A DNA stretch of 7,368 bases from DASYML01 sp036399835. Its GTDB lineage: Bacteria > Acidobacteriota > Blastocatellia > Pyrinomonadales > Pyrinomonadaceae. The stretch is taken from positions 1 to 7,368 of the forward strand of contig DASWMI010000191.1 of the NCBI GenBank assembly GCA_036399835.1. The letters run 5' to 3'. This document shows, piece after piece, positions 1 to 4,866 of the stretch (its first letter is position 1; every line of letters begins with the position of its first letter). A program made the translations under genes and the position numbers. The notes beneath the pieces were generated by a model that did no database searches, was not told the DNA's origin, and was given only the letters and a program-made list of their open reading frames with translations.

Positions 1-56
1 GTGAGAGGTGACAAGATAAAAGCTCGTTCTTTCTTGTCACCTCTCACCCGTCACCC
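1..56. repeat. Inverted repeat (GTGAC/GTCAC words) upstream of the small ORF
   Basis: Positions 1-16 and 32-47 are perfect reverse complements (16 bp), separated by a 15-nt loop (17-31). The right arm continues with another GTCACCC word at 50-56 whose partner would lie just left of the window, so the structure is probably cut by the window edge. No T-run follows the right arm, so it does not look like a simple intrinsic terminator. It ends 12 nt before the start codon at 69. The arrangement (G-rich arm first, C/T-rich arm nearest the start) matches the arrays at 295-370, 1175-1283 and 4782-4857. Its function is unknown. Confidence 0.85.
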
Positions 57-68
57 ATCAAGGCTCTT

Positions 69-299
69 ATGTATCGCAAGCCCAGATTTCTTGAAGAGCT
101 GCACGCCATCCGCGAAGAGATGTCGCGTGAGGCTGACTATGATGTGGACCTCTTCGCGGAGATGGTCCGCAGCGGCGTGCGCCCTGCGCATGGTCCGGAG
201 CGAAACGTGCGAGGCTTTAGAAGCCGCGCCGCCGCGCCTGCCGCCGAAATGTCAAAAGAGCTGCCCTCAAGGCAGAGACGCCGCAAACAGGCTGGATGA
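69..299 (+). CDS. Small conserved-looking hypothetical protein (76 aa)
   Basis: This is a 76-residue soluble protein of unknown function. Residues 8-30 read as a charged amphipathic helix (LEELHAIREEMSREADYD), followed by DVDLFAEMVRSG. The pattern L-x-x-I-R-E-E ... Y-D-x-D-L-F recalls short bacterial proteins with an E-[LIV]-x-x-I-R-E core, common in cyanobacteria and acidobacteria and sometimes considered antitoxin-like. That link is from memory and is weak. No toxin-type gene lies beside it here. The last ~16 residues (after M61) are basic and low in complexity (RQRRRKQAG), and the DNA there carries CAGAGACGC, a word also found in the transporter gene. The 3' end may therefore have been altered by repeat sequence. 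AAGG at 60-63 is a weak ribosome binding site 5 nt before the ATG. The stop codon overlaps the start of the next word array. Confidence 0.6.
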   Translation: MYRKPRFLEELHAIREEMSREADYDVDLFAEMVRSGVRPAHGPERNVRGFRSRAAAPAAEMSKELPSRQRRRKQAG

Positions 300-370
300 A
301 AGCGAAGCGATGAGCAATGGATGACGAGCGATGTGTCAATAGCTCTTTTCTCATCATTCATCAATCATCA
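295..370. repeat. Degenerate inverted word array (GATGA / TCATC)
   Basis: Left-arm words of the GATGA type (295-299, 309-313, 320-324) are mirrored by TCATC words on the right (351-370). Aligning 309-328 with the reverse complement of 350-369 gives 15 identities in 20 without gaps. The first left word contains the stop codon of the upstream small gene. The right arm ends 12 nt before the start at 382. Positions 343-373 contain no G at all. No T-run follows, so a terminator role is not evident. This looks like an older, eroded member of the same class of element as 1-56, 1175-1283 and 4782-4857. Confidence 0.6.
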
Positions 371-381
371 CCTGAGTAGTT

Positions 382-1170
382 ATGGAAGAGACTTTCGAGA
401 CCATAGGGCTTGAAGTGCCAAGCGAGACGGCCTTTAACTATCTGGCCGAGCGCGCGGGCGATCAGGGCGAGCCGACGCAGCTCAAGCGGCGCGGGGCGAC
501 CCTGCATGGCCGCTGCTGGAAACTCGGCGAGGGGCTGGAAGTCTGGACGGTGCTTTACGAATCGGGGACGGGCGACATCTTCTACGCGGATTGCCGTCCG
601 GGTTTCCGCGCGCGTTATGCGCAGCGCATCACGCCCTGGGCGCTCACAGAATACGACGAAGAGGGCGAAGCTGTCGTCCACGGCTATTGCGACGGCACGG
701 AGATGGAAGTTCTTTTTGAGCTACAGAATCTGACGGAGGTTGGACCAGCGGGCTTCCGTTCGTCGGAACTGCACGTCGGCCTCTGCGGGTTGGCCTATCG
801 CGCCCGCGTCTGCGAGCGTGCGAAGGGCGCTCGCTGGGAGCCGCTCGAAAGGGCCGCGCCGACACGCGCCGCGCATGAGAACGATTGGGGTCTGTGCGGG
901 CGCGTGATAGCCTTTAAGCCGCTGCGCAACCCGCTCTCCGGCACCGAGCTGTACTGGATTTACCTGGACCTCGAAAGATTAAAGCTCGAAGTCCTGGTCA
1001 ACGCGCGCTCGCTGCGCGGCAAGAGGCTCGCGGTGGGCGCGACCGTTTCGGCGGAGGTCTGGCTGCAAGGTCATGTCCTGGACGAACGCGCGCTGCGCTC
1101 GCGCTACGAGGGCGTGGACCGCTCACACTCAAAGGCCAGTTTCTGGTCCAGCTTGAAGAGAAGAAACTGA
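382..1170 (+). CDS. Protein of unknown function (262 aa), possible C-terminal OB-like fold
   Basis: I do not recognise a named family. The protein is soluble, with no signal peptide or membrane segment, and has six scattered cysteines (C45, C71, C103, C135, C144, C172) that do not form a clear zinc-binding pair. Residues ~36-150 are rich in short beta-like stretches. Residues ~186-235 (ELYWIYLDLERLKLEVLV, then LRGKRLAVGATVSAEVWLQG) have the alternating pattern and 'L-x-G-x-x-x-x-V-G-x-x-V ... W-L-Q-G' layout of a small beta-barrel such as an OB fold, which is an inference. The tail after ~240 is basic and Ser-rich. The only ATG that keeps the full frame is 382. There is no good Shine-Dalgarno: the upstream 31 nt are G-free except for GAGTAGTT just before the start. 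Length, codon use and clean downstream boundary support a real gene. The neighbours do not indicate a role. Confidence 0.85.
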   Translation: MEETFETIGLEVPSETAFNYLAERAGDQGEPTQLKRRGATLHGRCWKLGEGLEVWTVLYESGTGDIFYADCRPGFRARYAQRITPWALTEYDEEGEAVVHGYCDGTEMEVLFELQNLTEVGPAGFRSSELHVGLCGLAYRARVCERAKGARWEPLERAAPTRAAHENDWGLCGRVIAFKPLRNPLSGTELYWIYLDLERLKLEVLVNARSLRGKRLAVGATVSAEVWLQGHVLDERALRSRYEGVDRSHSKASFWSSLKRRN

Positions 1171-1174
1171 AGAA

Positions 1175-1283
1175 GAGTCGTGAGTCTGAGAGTCCGAGAG
1201 TCTAGGAGTCAGAAGACAAAAGCAAAATCCAAAGCTTTGGGCCTTTGACTCATGACTCTCCGACTCTTCGGACTCTCGGACTT
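1175..1283. repeat. Mirror array: five GAGTC words then five GACTC/T words
   Basis: GAGTC occurs at 1175, 1182, 1190, 1198 and 1206 (steps of 7, 8, 8, 8). The reverse complement GACTC occurs at 1247, 1254, 1262 and 1271, and a degenerate GACTT at 1279 (steps of 7, 8, 9, 8). The best continuous pairing is 1184-1197 with 1268-1281 (13 of 14, the exception a possible G-U pair), which is shifted by one word from outer-to-outer pairing, so the hairpin could fold in more than one register. The centre contains a perfect 12-bp palindrome CCAAAGCTTTGG (1229-1240). The array begins 4 nt after the stop of the upstream gene and ends 3 nt before the ATG at 1287, so it occupies nearly the whole spacer, including the place where a ribosome binding site would sit. 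Confidence 0.9.
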
Positions 1284-1286
1284 TAA

Positions 1287-1907
1287 ATGAAACGTTTTAT
1301 TCTTATCGCTTGCGTCCTGCTTATCCTCTCCGGCGTCGGTCTGTATTTCTTCAACCAGTATTGGATTCATCGTTACGATACTCTCATAGAGCAACAGGCG
1401 GGCATCTACCGGCTCGACCCGGACCTGGTCTGGTCCTTGATTTACGAGGAGACATATTTCAGCCCGTGGAAGACCGGGGCGGCGGGCGAGATCGGGTTGA
1501 TGCAGGTCACGCCTGCGGTTGGGCGCGAGTGGGCCGCCGCGACCGGGATGCGCGAGCTTGAGCGAGAGATGGCCCAGAACCCCGCCGCAATCCTTAGCGA
1601 CCCGCAGCGCAACATACAGATCGGGTGCTGGTATCTGGAAAAGCTCTATGAAGAATACAGGGATATGCCGGGGGTGGAAGCGCGCATGGTGGCAGGCTAT
1701 AACGCCGGGCCGAGCCGCGCGGCTGATTGGAGCAAGTCTGCGGGCAGAGGGCAGCCGCTGACGGAAAATGAGTTTATCGGGCGGATAGATATTCCCTCGA
1801 CACGCGCTTACGTGACCAACATTCTCGAACGCTATCGCAGGCTCAAGACGGAGCACGCGAGGGGACGTACAGGACGCGCCAGCGCCTCGCCGGGGGCTGG
1901 CCTTTGA
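1287..1907 (+). CDS. Membrane-anchored lytic murein transglycosylase, SLT domain
   Basis: It probably cleaves the MurNAc-GlcNAc bond of peptidoglycan with formation of 1,6-anhydroMurNAc, acting in the periplasm. Residues 3-22 form one hydrophobic segment after MKR, an uncleaved anchor or signal peptide. The SLT (soluble lytic transglycosylase, goose-lysozyme-like) domain spans ~35-185. It shows the catalytic-glutamate motif as YEETYFSP with E55 as the likely acid, then GAAGEIGLMQVTP (GLMQ at 70-73), NIQIGCWYL (109-117), AGYNAGP (136-142) and YVTNILERY (175-183). The usual E-S after the catalytic Glu is E-T here. The length, about 206 residues, suits a minimal anchored enzyme. The tail (~190-206) is low in complexity. 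No Shine-Dalgarno is visible before the ATG, which lies 3 nt after the GAGTC/GACTC array. The stop overlaps the TTG start of the transporter by 4 nt, so the two are probably cotranscribed. Confidence 0.92.
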   Translation: MKRFILIACVLLILSGVGLYFFNQYWIHRYDTLIEQQAGIYRLDPDLVWSLIYEETYFSPWKTGAAGEIGLMQVTPAVGREWAAATGMRELEREMAQNPAAILSDPQRNIQIGCWYLEKLYEEYRDMPGVEARMVAGYNAGPSRAADWSKSAGRGQPLTENEFIGRIDIPSTRAYVTNILERYRRLKTEHARGRTGRASASPGAGL

Positions 1908-3319
1908 CCTACCGGCAACTGCTCAAAGAAAACGCGGACTTGCGTCGCCTGTGGCTCGGACAGGTCGTCTCGGAGATTGGCGACTGGCTGAGCAGCGTGG
2001 CCGTGCTGGCGCTCGCCATACAGCTTGCGGGAGAGGGCCGTGAAGGATTGGCCGTCGCCATCTATGCCATCGCCAGGCATCTTCCGCTCTTTGTTTTTGG
2101 ACCACTGGCGGGAGTCCTCGCGGATCGTCTTGACAGGCGGCGCGTGATGATACGCGCGGACCTCCTGCGCGCATTGCTCGCGCTCGGATTTCTGCTCGCC
2201 AACCGTTGGGCCTCGCTCAATGCCATCTACCTCATAGGAGCCTCGCTCTTCGCCGTCTCGGCCTTCTTCAACGCCGCCAAGCGAGCCGCGATTCCCAATC
2301 TGGTCCGGGGCGCATCCGCTTTGCTCACGGCCAACTCTCTCTCGGCCTCGACCACCGCCGCCACAATCGCTGTCGGCTCTGCGCTCGGCGGGCTGATCGC
2401 GACCTTCGCCGGACGCAACACAGTCTTTCTGCTCAACGCGGCGACCTTCATCTTTTCGGCTGAGATGATTCGACGGATTATTAGTCGAACACAGAGACGC
2501 GAAGATGTGGAGAAGAAAGGGAAGCAAGCGAGCGCCGCCAGTTTGAGAGGCGAGTCAGGGACGGCGGGGCCGAATGGCAAGCCGGAAGTGGCCGAGTCAG
2601 GTTCAACCGTTTCTCCAGGCGTCTCTCGTGCGCCGACGCGTTTGAATATAGGTCTCGTCGTGCGCCGTGCGTTGGACGATTTTCGTGAGGGGCTTCGATA
2701 CGTGCGCGGGAGTCGAGTGTTGTCGGCTGTCTTCGTAGTGGCTGCCGGATGGGGTCTGGGTAATGGCGTGGCACGCGCTCTGTATAGCGTCTTCGGTGCG
2801 CGGCTCGGCCAATCGGCTGTGGCCGGACTGGTCCAGCGCCCGACGGATTTCGGTATCTCCGTACTCTTCGTGGCGATGGGGCTGGGCGGCGTCATCGGCG
2901 CTCCGATTGCACGTCGCTTCAACGCAGGCTCAGGCCACGCGCTCGGGTCGCGTATGGGACGCTCGATAGTCTTCGACGGCTGCGGCCTGGCCCTCTTCAG
3001 CCTGATGCCGAATCTCTGGGGCGCGGCCCTCGTGCTGATTGCGCGAGAGATAAATTTCGCCATCTGGTGGACCGCTCAGCAGACGCTCATCATGAGCCGC
3101 ACGGAAGACCGTTTCGGCGGGCGCGTCTTCGCTTCTTACGAGACCTTGACGACCCTCATGATGCTCTTCGCCATGCTGGCTTCGGGCGCAGCCGCAGACA
3201 CCTACGGCATCAAGCCTGTCGCCGCCGCGGGCGGTCTCGTCATCATCATCTCAGGACTGTTGTGGTTTATGCTCCGACGCCGCGACCGGAGCACAGCAAC
3301 GCACGCGCAGAGAGTTTAA
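1904..3319 (+). CDS. Major facilitator superfamily transporter (MFS_3 / EntS-like), TTG start
   Basis: This is a 471-residue inner-membrane protein with about 12 hydrophobic segments (roughly 20-42, 47-73, 86-101, 105-123, 148-168, 172-187, 272-296, 316-334, 355-369, 370-388, 412-432, 437-456). The MFS motif A is clear in the TM2-TM3 loop: GPLAGVLADRLDRRR (66-80). The opening 'LRRLWLGQVVSEIGDWLS' and the later 'RFGGRVFASYETL' are typical of the MFS_3 group, which includes the enterobactin exporter EntS and many putative drug or macrolide exporters. Substrate cannot be told. The TTG at 1904 is the best start: no other start lies early enough to keep the conserved N-terminus, and it overlaps the upstream stop as TTGA. 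A run of G at 1892-1896 may serve as ribosome binding site. The central cytoplasmic linker (~190-258) is hydrophilic and looks some 40 residues longer than usual; its DNA resembles intergenic word-repeat sequence. Confidence 0.9.
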   Translation: MTYRQLLKENADLRRLWLGQVVSEIGDWLSSVAVLALAIQLAGEGREGLAVAIYAIARHLPLFVFGPLAGVLADRLDRRRVMIRADLLRALLALGFLLANRWASLNAIYLIGASLFAVSAFFNAAKRAAIPNLVRGASALLTANSLSASTTAATIAVGSALGGLIATFAGRNTVFLLNAATFIFSAEMIRRIISRTQRREDVEKKGKQASAASLRGESGTAGPNGKPEVAESGSTVSPGVSRAPTRLNIGLVVRRALDDFREGLRYVRGSRVLSAVFVVAAGWGLGNGVARALYSVFGARLGQSAVAGLVQRPTDFGISVLFVAMGLGGVIGAPIARRFNAGSGHALGSRMGRSIVFDGCGLALFSLMPNLWGAALVLIAREINFAIWWTAQQTLIMSRTEDRFGGRVFASYETLTTLMMLFAMLASGAAADTYGIKPVAAAGGLVIIISGLLWFMLRRRDRSTATHAQRV

Positions 3320-3427
3320 GAGTTTGATAGCCTTGGTTGATGGCGTGCGTGTGATGACACGTTCCGGGAAAAGCCGTAAGCTTGCGCCAGGGTCGCCGAA
3401 GCCGCGATTAGTTTTAAGAAAGATGCC

Positions 3428-3431
3428 GGAG
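3428..3431 (+). promoter_or_regulatory. Shine-Dalgarno GGAG for the amidohydrolase
   Basis: GGAG, followed by AGAAG, stands 5 nt before the ATG at 3437 and fixes that start. It is the clearest ribosome binding site in the window and contrasts with the genes preceded by word arrays, which lack one. The spacer it sits in (3320-3436) contains no inverted word array. Confidence 0.7.
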
Positions 3432-3436
3432 AGAAG

Positions 3437-4795
3437 ATGACAACGCTCTATTGCGCCAGATGGGTGCTGCCGATGGCGTCTCCCGCGATTGAAGATGGGG
3501 CTGTGGCGGTCGAGGGCGAGCGCCTGGCCGACGTTGGTCCACGCGCTCACCTGTTGGAAACTTTTCCTCAAGCAGAGGTCCGCGATTTTGGAGAAGCGGC
3601 GATTCTGCCGGGCTTGATTAATTGTCATTCGCATCTTGAGCTGACCGCGATGCGCGGCTTTCTGGAACGCGAAGAGGGCGATTTCAAGTCCTGGCTCTTA
3701 AAGCTCAAGGTCGCGCGCGAAGAACGCCTCACGCCGGATGATCTGTATGTCTCGGCCATGAGCGGGGCGGTTGAAGCCTTGCGCGCGGGCGTGACGTGCA
3801 TGGGCGATGCGAGCAGCGCCGCCAACGAGTGCATGCGCGCTCTGGGCGAGTCGGGGCTGCGCGGCATAGTCTACCAGGAATCTTTCGGACCAGACCCGCG
3901 CGAGGCTCAAGCCAAGTTTGATGAGCTGCGCGAAAGGGTCTCGCAACTGCGTGAGGATGAGAGCGAGCGCGTGCGTGTAGGAGTTTCGCCGCACGCGCCA
4001 TATTCCGTCAGCGCGCCGCAGCTTGAGCTGATTGCTGATTTCGCTCTCGCGGAAAATTTACCGCTGATGATGCACGCAGCCGAATCCGAGGCCGAGTCGC
4101 AGTTGATGTTAAAGGGTGAAGGCCCGTTTGCCGAGAGCCTTGCGCGGCGCGGGATAAAATGGCACACGCCCCGTGTCTCGACCGTTGAGTATCTCAAGCA
4201 GGTCGGACTCTTGAGAGCGCGCCCGCTGCTCGCCCATTGCATACGGGTGGACCAGTCCGACCTTGAAACGCTGAAAGAATTTGACGCGCGCATCGCGCAT
4301 TGCCCCAAGTCGAATGCCAAGCTCGGTCACGGCCACGCGCCCTTCGCGGGATTTATCAGGCACGGTCTCAAGGTCGGGTTGGGGAGCGATTCCGTCGCGA
4401 GCAATAACCTTTGCGACCTGCTTGAAGAAGCGCGCTTTGCGGCGCTGCTCTCGCGTGCGTTCGAGTCTGAGACCGGTCCGGTCGAGATGTTAGGCGCGGG
4501 CGACGTGCTCTCTGCGGCCACGCTCGGCGGCGCACGCGCGCTCGGCCTTGAAAACCGGACGGGCGCGCTCGCCGCAGGACTCCAGGCGGACCTCGCCGTC
4601 ATCGCTCTCAAACACGCGCACCAACTGCCCGTGCACGCAGTCCAGGCTGCTCTCGTCTTCGCCTCTTCGGGGCGTGATGTGGTCTCAACCGTCGTCGCGG
4701 GAAAGGAAGTCTACCGCGAGGGGCGCGTCGTCGGGGTGGATGAAGAGCGACTCCGCGAGCGCGTCGGAGAGATAAGGGATAATTTGCGATTTTAG
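3437..4795 (+). CDS. Amidohydrolase, chlorohydrolase / adenosine-type deaminase group (possible aminodeoxyfutalosine deaminase)
   Basis: This is a metal-dependent cytosolic amidohydrolase of 452 residues, a usual length for the family. The N-terminal beta-sandwich (1-57) is followed by the TIM barrel with H-x-H at H64/H66 (INCHSHLELT), SPHAPYS (184-190), H213-x-x-E216 (MHAAES), H267 (LLAHC), AHCPKSN (287-293) and the metal-binding aspartate D318 in GLGSDSVASNN. The C-terminal sandwich (~370-425) has the usual 'GALAAGLQADLAVI'. These residues match the zinc or iron ligands and the catalytic Glu/His of MTA/SAH deaminase relatives. The 'HSHLELT' form, with Glu right after the H-x-H-L, resembles the aminodeoxyfutalosine deaminases (MqnX) of the alternative menaquinone pathway more than MtaD ('HTHAAMT'), but I cannot decide the substrate from sequence alone. 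Alternatives are a nucleobase or SAH/MTA deaminase. The last codons and the stop lie in the first copy of a 14-bp tandem repeat. Confidence 0.9.
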   Translation: MTTLYCARWVLPMASPAIEDGAVAVEGERLADVGPRAHLLETFPQAEVRDFGEAAILPGLINCHSHLELTAMRGFLEREEGDFKSWLLKLKVAREERLTPDDLYVSAMSGAVEALRAGVTCMGDASSAANECMRALGESGLRGIVYQESFGPDPREAQAKFDELRERVSQLREDESERVRVGVSPHAPYSVSAPQLELIADFALAENLPLMMHAAESEAESQLMLKGEGPFAESLARRGIKWHTPRVSTVEYLKQVGLLRARPLLAHCIRVDQSDLETLKEFDARIAHCPKSNAKLGHGHAPFAGFIRHGLKVGLGSDSVASNNLCDLLEEARFAALLSRAFESETGPVEMLGAGDVLSAATLGGARALGLENRTGALAAGLQADLAVIALKHAHQLPVHAVQAALVFASSGRDVVSTVVAGKEVYREGRVVGVDEERLRERVGEIRDNLRF

Positions 4796-4857
4796 ATTTG
4801 CGATTTTAGATTGAAGGCGAAGCGCATCATCGCAAGTCATCAATCTAAAATCTAAAA
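4782..4857. repeat. Tandem 14-bp repeat and inverted TTTTAGA/TCTAAAA array
   Basis: ATTTGCGATTTTAG occurs twice in tandem (4782-4795 and 4796-4809), without mismatch; the first copy contains the amidohydrolase stop TAG (4793-4795). GATTTTAGATTG (4802-4813) is a perfect 12-bp inverted repeat of CAATCTAAAATC (4841-4852). TTTTAGA at 4790 and 4804 is answered by TCTAAAA at 4844 and 4851, and TTGCGAT (4798-4804) by ATCGCAA (4829-4835). The array fills nearly the entire spacer, leaving only 9 nt before the ackA ATG. Positions 4837-4866 contain no G, so there is no Shine-Dalgarno. No T-run follows the right arm. A weak promoter-like pair, TTGCGA (4784-4789) and TAGATT (4807-4812) with 17 nt between, lies in the left arm. 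Confidence 0.88.
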
Positions 4858-4866
4858 TTCCAAACC

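Noticed and set aside
1..324. Open + strand frame from the window edge
   Set aside because: It reads through the 1-56 hairpin and overlaps the better supported small gene at 69-299 in another frame; its translation is low in complexity.
1209..1856. Minus-strand open frame opposite the transglycosylase
   Set aside because: It lies across a well supported SLT-domain gene, has no recognisable motif and runs through the non-coding word array.
2227..3063. Long open frame (278 codons) on the minus strand within the transporter gene
   Set aside because: It is antisense to a clear 12-TM transporter and its translation is rich in Arg, Pro and Ser with no recognisable domain, as expected for a shadow frame in GC-rich DNA.
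3348..3361. Short hairpin CGTGT-GATG-ACACG in the spacer before the amidohydrolase
   Set aside because: The stem is only 5 bp with no T-run after it. Such hairpins are frequent by chance in GC-rich DNA, and the rest of the spacer (3320-3436) shows no word array, only a short AGAGTTT direct repeat at 3311 and 3319.
1..4857. CRISPR array interpretation of the repeated words
   Set aside because: The words are 5-14 nt, the two arms are inverted rather than direct repeats, spacing is 7-14 nt, and each spacer uses a different word. No cas genes are present.
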